Numbered from the stretch's first letter, positions 52,924 through 62,174 are shown. The stretch is 64,000 bases of DNA from Couchioplanes caeruleus (GCF_003751945.1 NZ_RJKL01000001.1:4774001-4838000); one strand, 5' to 3'. Numbers and translations are program-made. Notes: generated by a model from the sequence alone, not told the origin.

Positions 52924-53499
52924 CTACCGAGCGGGGCGTTCGTAGAGGAACTCCGTGCCGTCCTCGTCGTCCCACTGCTCGCCGACATGGGCGAAGCCGA
53001 ACCCGGCAATGGTCGCCAGTGAGGCATGGTTCTCGGGACTGATACTGGCCCGCACGGTGACAGCCGACGGCTCGGCGGCGGCCCAGAGTAGCAACGCGGC
53101 GACCATCGCCTTGGCGTAGCCGCGCCTGCGGTAGTCCGGGTCCGTGCTGTATCCGATCTCCACCATTCCGTCGTCGTCGGGCGGACCGTGGAAGCCGCCG
53201 GCTCCGACCACCACCTCGTCCGGAACTGATACCGCCGCTCGGACGATCCAGTCGGTAGCCCGGGGATCTTTGGCGATCTGGTCGAGGCGCATTCGCCACA
53301 GCCACGTGACGTCGTCGGAAAGGAACCAGTCCGACAGTCGAACCCCGGTGACTTCGCGGGCAGCGGTCAAATCGCCGTTGAGCAGGCACTCCAGCGCTTG
53401 CGGGGGCAGGGGCACGAAACGCACGGTGGGCGTAGTAGATGGCGGCATCGCGGAGATCGTCACATGGTCGGCGATGAGGCGGCAACGCGGTGTTCGCAC
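52924..53499 (-). CDS. GNAT-family N-acetyltransferase
   Basis: 191 residues, GTG start (an ATG at 53448 would drop 17). RimJ/RimL-like GNAT with EIGYSTDPDYRRRGYAKAM (motif A) and the N-H-A-S-L region, ending in YERPAR. Intact within an otherwise decayed element. Substrate unknown. Confidence 0.82.
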   Translation of the reverse strand: MRTPRCRLIADHVTISAMPPSTTPTVRFVPLPPQALECLLNGDLTAAREVTGVRLSDWFLSDDVTWLWRMRLDQIAKDPRATDWIVRAAVSVPDEVVVGAGGFHGPPDDDGMVEIGYSTDPDYRRRGYAKAMVAALLLWAAAEPSAVTVRASISPENHASLATIAGFGFAHVGEQWDDEDGTEFLYERPAR

Positions 53500-53724
53500 C
53501 TCGTGATCCAGGCGCCGATCCGCCTCTACCGGTAACCCAGCGTAAGCAGCGGAAGGAGTTCACCGAGCCGTCGGTCGTCATCAGCCCGAGCGTCCAGCTT
53601 CCCGGCCTCGGTACGTTTGCCGTACTTGGCTCTGCATCGGAACCCGTACGCCGACAGGAGGCAGCAACTCATTCCGCGACACTGGCACATCAGCCTTTTG
53701 AGCGCTTTCCCTCCCGTCCGGGCA

Positions 53725-53874
53725 ACCACGAGCATGGCGGCCCGGTACCAGCACATGACCGACCCGATCCGGGCCGACATCGCCAAGCGGGTCGGCGGCC
53801 TCATCTGGAGGCCTGCCGAGCTGCCGCCCGCTGACCCGGCGGGGGAGAAGGAAGGCGGATCGGAGGCCGCCTGA
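53725..53874 (+). pseudogene. Truncated integrase (C-terminus only)
   Basis: About 50 codons ending at 53874 encode MAARYQHMTDPIRADIAKRV and a GGLIW segment, closely matching the last part of the intact integrase (MAKRYQHLTDQVRHDVAKRV, GGLLW), including the Tyr nucleophile. The Arg and HxxRH parts are missing upstream. Confidence 0.85.
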
Positions 53875-53882
53875 CGAGAAAC

Positions 53883-53900
53883 TAGACCGAAACTGAGACC
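53883..53900 (+). repeat. GAGACC-type repeats, element 2 right arm
   Basis: TAGACC (53883) and GAGACC (53895), spaced 12 bp, just after the integrase remnant. Confidence 0.55.
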
Positions 53901-53910
53901 GCTCACGCAG

Positions 53911-53939
53911 AAGGGCCGATCCCCTCGGGGTCGGCCCTT
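53911..53939. terminator. Stem-loop next to tRNA-Ser(GGA)
   Basis: Hairpin AAGGGCCGA-T-CCCC / GGGGTCGGCCCTT with one bulged base, equivalent in place to the one beside element 1's tRNA. Confidence 0.7.
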
Positions 53940-53958
53940 GCGTTGTGCCTGGTCAAGC

Positions 53959-54015
53959 TGGCGGAGGATACGAGATTCGAACTCGTGAGGGTGTGAACCC
54001 AACACGCTTTCCAAG
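53959..54015 (-). repeat. Right attachment site within tRNA-Ser(GGA)
   Basis: 57 bp identical to 52244-52300, completing the tRNA gene. Confidence 0.95.
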
Positions 54016-54046
54016 CGTGCGCCCTAGGCCTCTAGGCGAATCCTCC
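53959..54046 (-). tRNA. tRNA-Ser(GGA)
   Basis: 88 nt with encoded CCA. Acceptor GGAGGAT/ATCCTCC, anticodon loop TTGGAAA (GGA), long variable arm, T-loop TTCGAAT. Class-II tRNA. Confidence 0.95.
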
Positions 54047-54117
54047 GTCCGACAGGATACAGACCCGATCCCACCGGTTTCCGCGGGACCACCCGGTGGC
54101 CCGCCGACCGCTGCAGG

Positions 54118-54123
54118 TAGGCT
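54118..54123 (+). promoter_or_regulatory. -10 box of SRP RNA gene (TAGGCT)
   Basis: TAGGCT 7 nt before the predicted 5' end of the SRP RNA at 54131. Confidence 0.45.
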
Positions 54124-54130
54124 GTCCACC

Positions 54131-54218
54131 AGCCCCTCGTGCGGCGCGTAACCCGTGAACCTCCCCAGGGCCGGAAGGCAGCAAGGATAAGCGGGCTCTG
54201 GCGGGTGCACGGGGGGTC
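54131..54218 (+). ncRNA. ffs: Signal recognition particle RNA (4.5S)
   Basis: Terminal stem CCCCTCGTGC (54133-54142) pairs with GCACGGGGGG (54207-54216). The apical domain holds the conserved GGGCCGGAAGGCAGCAAGG with its GGAA tetraloop and asymmetric internal loop. Located immediately upstream of dnaX, its usual actinobacterial site. Confidence 0.93.
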
Positions 54219-54295
54219 CTTCACTTCTGGGGCACGCCGTTTGTTCTTGTCACACCCTCGACGGAGAATGGCGCGGTCGTCAGGAGGAGGCAGGA

Positions 54296-57200
54296 GTGGC
54301 ACTGGCCCTCTACCGCAAGTACCGTCCTCGCACGTTTGCCGAGGTCATCGGACAGGAGCACGTCACCGAGCCGCTGTCGCAGGCGTTGCGCAGCGGGCGG
54401 CTGCACCATGCCTATCTCTTCTCCGGCCCGCGCGGCTGCGGCAAGACCTCCAGCGCTCGCATCCTCGCCCGGTCGCTCAACTGTGAGCAGGGTCCCACTC
54501 CCGAGCCGTGCGGGGCCTGCGGGTCATGCAGGTCGCTGGCCAACGACGGCGCCGGTTCGATCGACGTCATCGAGATCGACGCGGCCAGTCATGGTGGCGT
54601 CGACGATGCACGCGAGCTGCGGGAGAAGGCGTTCTTCGCCCCCGCTAACAGCCGCTACAAGATCTACGTCATCGACGAGGCCCACATGGTGTCGTCGGCG
54701 GGCTTCAACGCGCTGCTCAAGCTCGTCGAGGAGCCGCCCGACTACGTCAAGTTCATCTTCGCCACGACCGAGCCGGAGAAGGTGCTCGGCACGATCCGGT
54801 CGCGGACCCATCACTACCCGTTCCGGCTGATCCCGCCGGCGGTGCTCCGGCCGTACCTGCAGCAGTTGACCGATGCCGAGGGCATCCACGTCGACCCGAC
54901 CGTCTTTCCCCTGGTCGTGCGGGCGGGCGGGGGCAGCGCGCGGGACACGCTGTCGGTCCTCGACCAGCTCATCGCCGGGGCCGGCCCCGAGGGCGTCGAC
55001 TACGCCCGAGCGGTGGCGCTGCTCGGCGTGACCGACGTCGCGCTGATCGACGAGATGTGTGACGCGCTGGCCGCCGGCGACGGCGCGGCGGCCTACCAGA
55101 CGATCGACCGCGTCGCCGAGGCCGGCCACGACCCCCGGCGGTTCGCGTCCGACCTGCTCGAACGCTTCCGTGATCTGATCGTCCTGCAGCAGGTCCCGGA
55201 CGCCGTCACCAAGGGCCTGATCGACGGCCCGGCCGACCAGCTCGAGCAGATGGGCGCCCAGGCCACCCGTCTCGGCCCGGCCACCCTCTCCCGGTGCGCC
55301 GACATCGTGCACAACGGCCTGGTCGAGATGCGCGGCACGACCGCACCGCGGCTGCTGCTCGAGCTGATCACCGCCCGCATGCTGCTCCCCGGCGCCGACG
55401 ACTCCAGCGGCGCGCTGCTCCAGCGTCTGGAGCGCATGGAGCGGCGACTCACCCTGACGTCCGACCACGATTCCGTACGCCCGGAGCACCCGTCCCCGCA
55501 GGATGCACAGCCGTCGGCCGCCACCACCGCATCATCGGTGTCCGGTGTCGGCCTGTCGGCAGCACGCGCTGCGGCAGCGGCGGCGCGCCGCGGCCAGGCG
55601 GGAGGAGCGTCGCCCGCCGCGGGTGCCGTCGCAGGATCCGCTTCCGATCCTGTTGCAACGCCCGCACCGGTGGACGCCACGTCCGCGTCGTCGTCCGGCG
55701 TAGCGAACGACACACGCGCCGCCACGGCCGCGGCGGGGCACGTCGACGCCTCTGAGCAATCCGGGCAGGTCGACGGCGATGAGCAAGCTCGGCACGCCGG
55801 CAGTGACGGGCAAGGGGGTCGCGACGGCTCGGTGACACCGCCGTCCGTCCCGTCAGCCGCGGCTTCCGCGTCGAGCTTGACGACCGACGCGTCTGTTCCT
55901 GCCTCCACGGTGGCGCCCGGCGAGCTTGCCCAAGCCGGAACGCCGGTGCCAGCGGCGCCGGAGCCGCGGCGGCCCGAGCCTGCCGGTTTGATGCCTGACG
56001 CCTCCGAGCAGCCGCGGCGGCCCGAGCCGGCCGGTCTGATGCCCGACGCCCCCGAGGAGCCGGGCGTTGCCGCCGCTGTCGTGCCGGGGCAGCTCACCGT
56101 GGCATCGATCCGTGAGGTGTGGCCCCAGATCATGGTGGTGGTCGGCCGGAAGAGCAAGAAGATCGCCGCGCTGGTCCAGGGCGCCACGGTTCGCGAGCTC
56201 GAGGGCCAGACCGTCGTGCTGACGTTCCGCTTCCCCGCGCACGCCCGGATGGTGGCCGCCGAGCCGCAGCTCATCGCCGACGCGCTCTACGAGGAGCTCG
56301 GTGGCCGCTGGCAGATCCGGTGCGACGTGGCCGGCGAGAGCGGACCATCGCAGGGCGGGGGTGGACGGCCCGCTCCCCGGGGCCCGCAGGGCGGTGGCGG
56401 ACCTGCCTCGCACGGCCCGCAGGATTCGCGCGGCCCGCAGGAATCCGGCTCTCAGCAATCGCGGCCGGCTCTCCAAGACGCTCCGGAGCAGCGGACGCCG
56501 GCCCAGGGGCGCAGCGCATCGAGCACCTCCGCCCGCCAGGCCGGGACGGCGCCGCAGGCCTCGGCCGACGAGGAGGACGACGGGGGCTGGCCGGAACCCG
56601 TCAAACCCGGAGGGCTCGCGGCCCCAGCCGCCAGCGCGGCCCAAGCCGTAACGGTAAGCCAGGCCGCGACGCTGGCTCAGGCTCCCGCGGCGGGTCAGGC
56701 GGTTGGTCAGGCACCCACGGCGGGTCAGGCGGTTGGTCAGGCACCCACGGTGGGTCAGGCGGTCGGTCAGGCACCCACGGTGGGCCAGGCGGTCGGTCAG
56801 GCTGCGACGGCGGCTGAGGTCGCGACGGCGGGTCAGGCGGCGACGGTGACTCGAGCCCCTGTGACTGGTCAAGCTGCGTCGACGGCTCAGGTCCCGGGCA
56901 CGGCCCAGGCGCCAGCCGCGGTCGAAGCCCCGGCCTCAGCCGCGGACGAGGGCGACGGTGACGAGTGGCCGGAGCCCGCCGTTCCCGGTCGCGCGGGCGG
57001 GTCTGCGCTCAGCGCGGACAGCGGAGCCGAGGCCGACCGGGTTCGCCCCCACGCGGTGCCGGAGGCGCGGGTGGTTCCGCGCAACGATCCACCCGGGACA
57101 GTCGGAGGCTCCAACGGGTCGACTGCGCCGAGCCGGGGGATCGCTGCGGCTCGGGCCGCGGCCGCCCGGGGAGCGGCGCCCGCTGCCGGACGATCCGCTC

Positions 57201-57682
57201 CGCAGGCTGCCCCGAGCGGAGCCGCAGCCGGTGCGGCCCGCGGTCACGCTTCCGGCGGCACCTCCTGGTCCGACGGCTCTCCGACCGAGGAGGCGCCGTA
57301 TGACCCCGAGTACGACGGTCCGGTCCCCGACGACAAGGGGACGACCCGTGGTGGCTCCGGGACAAGCCGACGTGGCGACGGAGCGAGCCGCGGGGCCGGC
57401 GAGACGGTCCGCGGGGGCACGGGCACCGTCCGCAGCGGTGACGGGGCGGTCCGTGGTGGCAGCGGGACGGGCGTCGGGGCGGTCCGCGGTGGCAGCGGGA
57501 CGGGTGTCGGGGCCAACGGCACCGTCCGCGGTGGTGACGGGGCGGCGTGGGAGGGGTTCGATCCCGGTGACGAGCCGCTCGACGACGTGATCGACGAGAA
57601 GACCGCGCGGCAGAGCAGTGAGCAGCAGGCCGTGCGGCTGCTGCAGGAGGTCTTCGGGGCGGAGAAGATCAGCGAGTCCTGA
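54296..57682 (+). CDS. dnaX: DNA polymerase III subunits gamma/tau
   Basis: 1128 residues, GTG start with GGAGG upstream. Clamp-loader AAA+ domain (1-240): Walker A GPRGCGKTS, zinc module C-x8-C-x2-C-x2-C (EPCGACGSC), Walker B VIDEAHM, SRC-type RSRTHHYPF. Domain III about 240-365. Then about 700 residues of Ala/Gly/Pro-rich linker with an island (about 595-680) resembling tau domain V, and a short conserved C-terminus. Much longer than E. coli tau because of repeats. Confidence 0.95.
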   Translation: MALALYRKYRPRTFAEVIGQEHVTEPLSQALRSGRLHHAYLFSGPRGCGKTSSARILARSLNCEQGPTPEPCGACGSCRSLANDGAGSIDVIEIDAASHGGVDDARELREKAFFAPANSRYKIYVIDEAHMVSSAGFNALLKLVEEPPDYVKFIFATTEPEKVLGTIRSRTHHYPFRLIPPAVLRPYLQQLTDAEGIHVDPTVFPLVVRAGGGSARDTLSVLDQLIAGAGPEGVDYARAVALLGVTDVALIDEMCDALAAGDGAAAYQTIDRVAEAGHDPRRFASDLLERFRDLIVLQQVPDAVTKGLIDGPADQLEQMGAQATRLGPATLSRCADIVHNGLVEMRGTTAPRLLLELITARMLLPGADDSSGALLQRLERMERRLTLTSDHDSVRPEHPSPQDAQPSAATTASSVSGVGLSAARAAAAAARRGQAGGASPAAGAVAGSASDPVATPAPVDATSASSSGVANDTRAATAAAGHVDASEQSGQVDGDEQARHAGSDGQGGRDGSVTPPSVPSAAASASSLTTDASVPASTVAPGELAQAGTPVPAAPEPRRPEPAGLMPDASEQPRRPEPAGLMPDAPEEPGVAAAVVPGQLTVASIREVWPQIMVVVGRKSKKIAALVQGATVRELEGQTVVLTFRFPAHARMVAAEPQLIADALYEELGGRWQIRCDVAGESGPSQGGGGRPAPRGPQGGGGPASHGPQDSRGPQESGSQQSRPALQDAPEQRTPAQGRSASSTSARQAGTAPQASADEEDDGGWPEPVKPGGLAAPAASAAQAVTVSQAATLAQAPAAGQAVGQAPTAGQAVGQAPTVGQAVGQAPTVGQAVGQAATAAEVATAGQAATVTRAPVTGQAASTAQVPGTAQAPAAVEAPASAADEGDGDEWPEPAVPGRAGGSALSADSGAEADRVRPHAVPEARVVPRNDPPGTVGGSNGSTAPSRGIAAARAAAARGAAPAAGRSAPQAAPSGAAAGAARGHASGGTSWSDGSPTEEAPYDPEYDGPVPDDKGTTRGGSGTSRRGDGASRGAGETVRGGTGTVRSGDGAVRGGSGTGVGAVRGGSGTGVGANGTVRGGDGAAWEGFDPGDEPLDDVIDEKTARQSSEQQAVRLLQEVFGAEKISES
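56690..56809. repeat. 30-bp tandem repeat in dnaX linker
   Basis: Four 30-bp units (56690, 56720, 56750, 56780) encoding the decapeptide AGQAVGQAPT and variants. In frame. Confidence 0.9.
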
Positions 57683-57753
57683 CCCGGCTGCCGCGGTTCG
57701 CCGCCGCGCACGGGACAATGGAGCCGACCATTCCCTTGACTGAGGAGTTTCGT

Positions 57754-58086
57754 ATGCGCCCCGGTGGACAGCCGAACATGCAGCAGATCATGAAGCAGGC
57801 GCAGAAGATGCAGCAGCAGGTCGCGCAGGCGCAGGCCGAGCTGGCCGAGGCCGAGCTCACCGGCACTGCCGGCGGTGGCCTCGTCAGCGTGGTCGTGACC
57901 GGACTCGGCGAGTTCAAGTCCGTGAAGATCGACCCGAAGGCGGTCGACGCCGACGACGTCGAGACGCTCGAGGATCTGGTGCTCGCGGCGATCCACAATG
58001 CCGCGGAGGCGCAGCGGGAGCTCACCGAGCAGAAGATGGGCCCGGCCACCGGCGGTCTCGGTGGCCTGACCCTGCCGGGGTTCTGA
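57754..58086 (+). CDS. YbaB/EbfC nucleoid-associated protein
   Basis: 110 residues. Typical [19 protein letters not shown] helix, [15 protein letters not shown] strand pair and C-terminal GLTLPGF. Binds DNA as a dimer. ATG at 57754 chosen (GAGGAG 6-7 nt upstream); an upstream in-frame ATG at 57718 adds a non-conserved leader. GACAAT (57713-57718) is a possible -10 box. Confidence 0.93.
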   Translation: MRPGGQPNMQQIMKQAQKMQQQVAQAQAELAEAELTGTAGGGLVSVVVTGLGEFKSVKIDPKAVDADDVETLEDLVLAAIHNAAEAQRELTEQKMGPATGGLGGLTLPGF

Positions 58087-58090
58087 GCCC

Positions 58091-58684
58091 GTGTACGAGG
58101 GCGCCATCCAGGACCTGATCGACGAGCTCGGCCGGCTCCCGGGCGTCGGCCCGAAGAGCGCCCAGCGGATCGCGTTCCACATCCTCTCCGCGGATCCCGC
58201 CGACGTGAACCGGCTGGCCACCTCCCTGCGCAAGGTGAAGGAGCTGGTCCGCTTCTGCACGACCTGCTTCAACGTCGCCGAGTCCGAGCTGTGCCGGGTG
58301 TGCCGCGACACGCGCCGTACCAACGAGGTGCTCTGCGTCGTCGAGGAGCCCAAGGACGTCGTGGCGATCGAGCGCACCGGCGAGTTCCGCGGCCGGTATC
58401 ACGTCCTGGGTGGCGCCATCAATCCGCTCGAGGGCATCGGGCCCGACAACCTGCGCATCCGCGAGCTTCTCGCGCGCCTCGGCACGGGTGAGGTGCGGGA
58501 GCTGATCCTGGCCACCGACCCGAACACCGAGGGCGAGGCGACCGCCACCTATCTGGCGCTGATGGTGAAGCCGATGGGGATCGCCGTGACCCGGCTGGCG
58601 AGCGGCCTGCCGGTCGGCGGCGATCTGGAGTACGCGGACGAGATCACGCTGGGCCGCGCGTTCGAGGGTCGCCGCGCCGTCTGA
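58091..58684 (+). CDS. recR: Recombination mediator RecR
   Basis: 197 residues. HhH ([16 protein letters not shown]), C4 zinc finger ([16 protein letters not shown]), Toprim domain ([16 protein letters not shown]) and Walker-B-like end with [13 protein letters not shown]. Loads RecA with RecO/RecF. GTG start 4 bp after ybaB, so co-transcribed. Confidence 0.96.
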   Translation: MYEGAIQDLIDELGRLPGVGPKSAQRIAFHILSADPADVNRLATSLRKVKELVRFCTTCFNVAESELCRVCRDTRRTNEVLCVVEEPKDVVAIERTGEFRGRYHVLGGAINPLEGIGPDNLRIRELLARLGTGEVRELILATDPNTEGEATATYLALMVKPMGIAVTRLASGLPVGGDLEYADEITLGRAFEGRRAV

Positions 58685-59199
58685 CCACGACGGTCGAATG
58701 CCCATTCATTAATGGCGATATATGAAGGCGATCCTCTAACAGGAAATTGCGCCATCGGCCTAACGGTCGGGTGTCGACCACCCAGGTCACCTCGGGCGTA
58801 TGACGTGCTTATCCCCCGCGCGGTCCCCTCCAGAGCCTCTTTTCGTCAGTGCAAGGCAACGCGTGCGACTCGCCCGGTATCTTACGCTTCTCGGCCCCGT
58901 AGACCGTAAATTTCGGTCTTGGCGGGCACTCAGATAACGGTCACATCACGGGCGAGACACGAACAGCAGTCGCGAGTCGGTGGTGGCCTTGACCACATCC
59001 CCGCAGTAGGTGAATGTTCCTAACGATGGCGGCACACACGCCATCCGGTGCCCCCGCTGCCCCGGCCAGACCAGGCCGGTATTCGGGGGACGGCACTCGA
59101 GGCTTGCGTAACCGATCGGTTGCTGGAGCGCTACGGGAGTCATCGCCTTGCGGCCTTGGACCTGTGGTGTCGGCAGCCGGGGAAAGGACCGGCGGTTGT
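58685..59199. other. Promoter region of the ABC importer operon
   Basis: 515 bp without a gene. It contains an AT-rich island (58696-58750), the inverted repeat AGACCG-TAAATTT-CGGTCT (58901-58919; candidate operator) and TTGACC (58989-58994) - 17 bp - GAATGT (59012-59017), a plausible promoter leaving a leader of about 175 nt. Confidence 0.45.
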
Positions 59200-60207
59200 A
59201 TGTCGATCGGCCCAGAGGCGTCGATAACCGATGAGCGTTCGGCGCCCACCGACGACCCCGCCGACGTCCGCGACAGCGGCGAGAAGGCGGTCGCCGGTCG
59301 GTCGCTGAAGCAGATCGCCTGGCGGCGGCTCAAGCGCGACAAGGTCGCCATGACCGGCGGCGCCGTCGTGATCGGGCTCGTGATCCTTGCGATCCTCGCG
59401 CCCCTGCTCACGCGGTGGTTCGGTCACCCGATCAACGAGTTCCACAATGACCAGATCGATGCCACGCTCGGCACGCCGATCGGCCCGTGGGGCGGCATCA
59501 GCAAGGAATTCATCCTCGGTGTGGAGCCGACGTCCGGCCGCGACGTCTTCAGCCGCATCGTCTACGGCGCGCAGACCACTCTGGTCGTGGCGGTGTTCTC
59601 CGCGATCGTGTCCACCGCGCTCGGCACCCTGTTCGGTCTCGCCGCCGGCTACCTGGGCGGCTGGGTCGACTCGGTGATCAGCCGGGTCATGGACTTCCTG
59701 CTGGCCTTCCCGCAGCTGCTCTTCGCGATCGCCCTGGTCTCCGTCCTCCCCGACGATCTGTTCGGGCTGGACGGGCGCTGGTCGCGGGTGATCGTGCTGA
59801 TCAGCGTCATCGGGTTCTTCGGCTGGCCGTACATCGGGCGCATCGTCCGCGGGCAGACGCTCTCCCTGCGGGAGCGGGAGTTCGTCGAGGCCTCGAAGAG
59901 CCTCGGCGCCCGGTCCGGGCGCATCCTCTTCCGGGAGCTGCTGCCCAATCTGGCCGCGCCGATCCTCGTCTACACCACTCTGATCATCCCCACCAACATC
60001 CTGACGGATGCCGCGCTGAGCTTCCTGGGTGTGGGCATTCCGCCGCCGAACCCCTCGTGGGGCGGCATGCTGTCGGAGGCGTTGAGCTACTACACGTCGG
60101 ATCCGATGTACATGATCATTCCGGGCGTCATGATCTTCGTGACCGTATTGGCCTTCAACCTGTTCGGTGACGGCCTGCGTGACGCTCTCGATCCGAAGGC
60201 CCGCTGA
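59200..60207 (+). CDS. Peptide/nickel-type ABC importer permease (DppC/OppC class)
   Basis: 335 residues from ATG 59200 (GGAAAGGA upstream; longer frames add unconserved sequence). OppC-type cytoplasmic N-terminus, TM1 about 63-85, then four or five more helices. EAA loop EFVEASKSLGARSGRILFRE. Pairs with the DppB-like permease at 62175. First gene of the operon, which is unusual. Confidence 0.9.
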   Translation: MSIGPEASITDERSAPTDDPADVRDSGEKAVAGRSLKQIAWRRLKRDKVAMTGGAVVIGLVILAILAPLLTRWFGHPINEFHNDQIDATLGTPIGPWGGISKEFILGVEPTSGRDVFSRIVYGAQTTLVVAVFSAIVSTALGTLFGLAAGYLGGWVDSVISRVMDFLLAFPQLLFAIALVSVLPDDLFGLDGRWSRVIVLISVIGFFGWPYIGRIVRGQTLSLREREFVEASKSLGARSGRILFRELLPNLAAPILVYTTLIIPTNILTDAALSFLGVGIPPPNPSWGGMLSEALSYYTSDPMYMIIPGVMIFVTVLAFNLFGDGLRDALDPKAR

Positions 60208-60291
60208 TCACCGCTTGGTGAGGGCGCGCCCGGTGCACCATCGCATGGTTCACGGAGCCGGTGGTTCCGTTTCGAGGAGGTAGGAGAACAG

Positions 60292-62058
60292 GTGGTCAGC
60301 AAGACAAGGGCGGTGGCGGCCGTTGGAGCCGTCGTCGCGTTGGGGCTCACCGCCGCTTGCGGTGGCAACTCCAACAGCGACAGCAAGAGCGGCGAGGGCA
60401 AGAGCGCCTTCAACGCTGCGATCACGTCGGTCGTCAACGCGAGCGAGAAAAAGGGCGGCACGCTCAACCTGTGGAGCTCACAGGACGCCGACTCGTGGGA
60501 CCCCGTCCGGGGTTACTACGCCTTCGTGTGGAACCTCAACCGCCTCTACACCCGCAAGCTGATGGACTACGCCGCGGCGCCGGGTGAGGCGGGCCTCAAG
60601 CTCACGCCCGACCTGGCGGCGGCCGAGCCCGAGATCAGCGCGGACAAGAAGACCTACACCTTCAAGCTGAAGCCGGGCATCAAGTTCGACGACGGCACCC
60701 CGATCACGTCCAAGGACGTCAAGTACGGCATCGAGCGCGTCTTCGCGCAGGACGTCGTTCCCGGCGGCCCGTCGTACCTGATCGAGCACCTGGACCAGGG
60801 CCAGAAGTACCCCGGCCCCTACAAGGACACCGACCCGAACAAGCTGGGCCTGAAGTCGGTCGAGACGCCGGACGACACGACCATCGTCTTCAAGCTCGCC
60901 AAGCCGTTCGGTGACCTGCCGTACCTGCTGGCCATGCCGGGCGCGGGCCCCGTCCCGAAGGCCCGTGACACCGGCGCCAAGTACGGCGAGAAGCCCGCCG
61001 CCTCGGGCCCGTACATGATCTCCGAGTACGCCCCGGGCAAGAGCCTCAAGATGGTGCGCAACCCGCACTGGGACGCCAGCACCGACACGATCCGCAAGGC
61101 GCTGCCGGACGCGGTCAATTTGACCATCACGACCAACGCCGAGGACCTCGACTCCCGGCTGCTGGCCGGCACCGCCGACCTCGACACCGGCCAGACCGGT
61201 GTGCAGGCGAAGGCCCGCGCCGAGATCCTGCAGGACCCGAAGAAGAAGGCCTACTCGGACGCGCCGACCACCGGCTTCATCCGGTACGCGGCCATGTCCA
61301 CCAAGGTCGAGCCCTTCACCAACATCGAGTGCCGCAAGGCCGTGATCTACGCGGCCGACCCGACCTCGCTGCAGACCGCCCGTGGCGGCCCGGTGGCCGG
61401 CGGTGACATCGGCACGAACATGCTGCCGCCGAACATCGCGGGCTCCGACCCGCAGTACGACCCGTACGGTCGTCTGCAGGGCAAGCCGCAGGCCGACAAG
61501 GCCAAGCAGGCGCTGGCCGCCTGTGGCAAGCCGGAAGGCTTCAACACGATCATCGCGGTCCGCAACAACCGTCCCGCCGAGATCAAGACCGCCGAGGCGC
61601 TCCAGGCCGCGCTGGGCACCGTGGGCATCAAGGCCACGATCGACCAGTACGACGGTGCGCAGGTGGCCTCGGTCACCGGTTCGCCGGACAACGTCCACAA
61701 GAAGGGCTACGGCATCATCATCGGTGGCTGGGGTGCCGACTGGCAGACCGGCACCGGTTACATGCAGGCGCTCGTGGACAGCCGTTACATCCAGAAGAAC
61801 GGCAACTACAACCTGGCCGAGATCAGCGACCCGGCGATCGACAAGATGTTCGACGACGCTGCCCTGCAGACCGACCCGGCCAAGGCCGCGGAGATCTACA
61901 AGCAGCTCAACACGAAGGTCATGGAGGGCGCGTACTACCTGCCCTTCGTCTTCGACAAGGCGCTCAACTACCGCAACCCGCGGCTGACGAACGTCTACGT
62001 CCACGACGCGTTCGGCATGGTCGACTTCCAGGCCCTCGGCGTCAGCGACGGTAAGTAA
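60292..62058 (+). CDS. ABC importer substrate-binding lipoprotein (family 5)
   Basis: 588 residues, GTG with AGGAGG/GGAG upstream. Lipobox LTAAC (Cys about 23) then Ser/Asn-rich linker. The SBP_bac_5 domain has YTFKLKPGIKFDDGTPITSKDV-like sequence near residue 115 (family signature). Extracellular peptide or metal-chelate capture is likely; ligand unknown. Followed by a strong hairpin that separates it from the next permease. Confidence 0.93.
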   Translation: MVSKTRAVAAVGAVVALGLTAACGGNSNSDSKSGEGKSAFNAAITSVVNASEKKGGTLNLWSSQDADSWDPVRGYYAFVWNLNRLYTRKLMDYAAAPGEAGLKLTPDLAAAEPEISADKKTYTFKLKPGIKFDDGTPITSKDVKYGIERVFAQDVVPGGPSYLIEHLDQGQKYPGPYKDTDPNKLGLKSVETPDDTTIVFKLAKPFGDLPYLLAMPGAGPVPKARDTGAKYGEKPAASGPYMISEYAPGKSLKMVRNPHWDASTDTIRKALPDAVNLTITTNAEDLDSRLLAGTADLDTGQTGVQAKARAEILQDPKKKAYSDAPTTGFIRYAAMSTKVEPFTNIECRKAVIYAADPTSLQTARGGPVAGGDIGTNMLPPNIAGSDPQYDPYGRLQGKPQADKAKQALAACGKPEGFNTIIAVRNNRPAEIKTAEALQAALGTVGIKATIDQYDGAQVASVTGSPDNVHKKGYGIIIGGWGADWQTGTGYMQALVDSRYIQKNGNYNLAEISDPAIDKMFDDAALQTDPAKAAEIYKQLNTKVMEGAYYLPFVFDKALNYRNPRLTNVYVHDAFGMVDFQALGVSDGK

Positions 62059-62120
62059 CAAACCCCGCCCGCATTCAGTAACGGGTAGATCGAAGGGCAG
62101 GTGAAGGCCGCCCGCAGTAG

Positions 62121-62154
62121 GCGGGCGCCGGTTCCGCAAGGAATCGGCGCCCGC
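62121..62154 (+). terminator. GNRA-capped hairpin inside the ABC operon
   Basis: 15-bp stem with one G-U pair (62121-62135 / 62140-62154) capped by GCAA, 62 bp after the binding-protein stop and 20 bp before the permease start. No U-tail. Likely a partial terminator or 3'-end stabiliser giving more binding protein than permease. Confidence 0.65.
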
Positions 62155-62174
62155 TCGCTGTTCGGCCGAATGTC

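Larger units (their letters stand above)
52244..54015. mobile_element. Decayed integrative element at tRNA-Ser(GGA)
   Basis: 1.8 kb between perfect 57-bp tRNA repeats. Only an integrase C-terminus, a GNAT gene, a hypothetical gene and the GAGACC arm repeats remain; no replication or transfer genes. The preserved repeats show that it entered by the same route as the 15.6-kb element. Confidence 0.85.

Noticed and set aside
53526..54014. 162-codon minus-strand frame across the integrase remnant
   Set aside because: Runs through the tRNA repeat and arm repeats; only the 3' part looks protein-like and I could not identify it.
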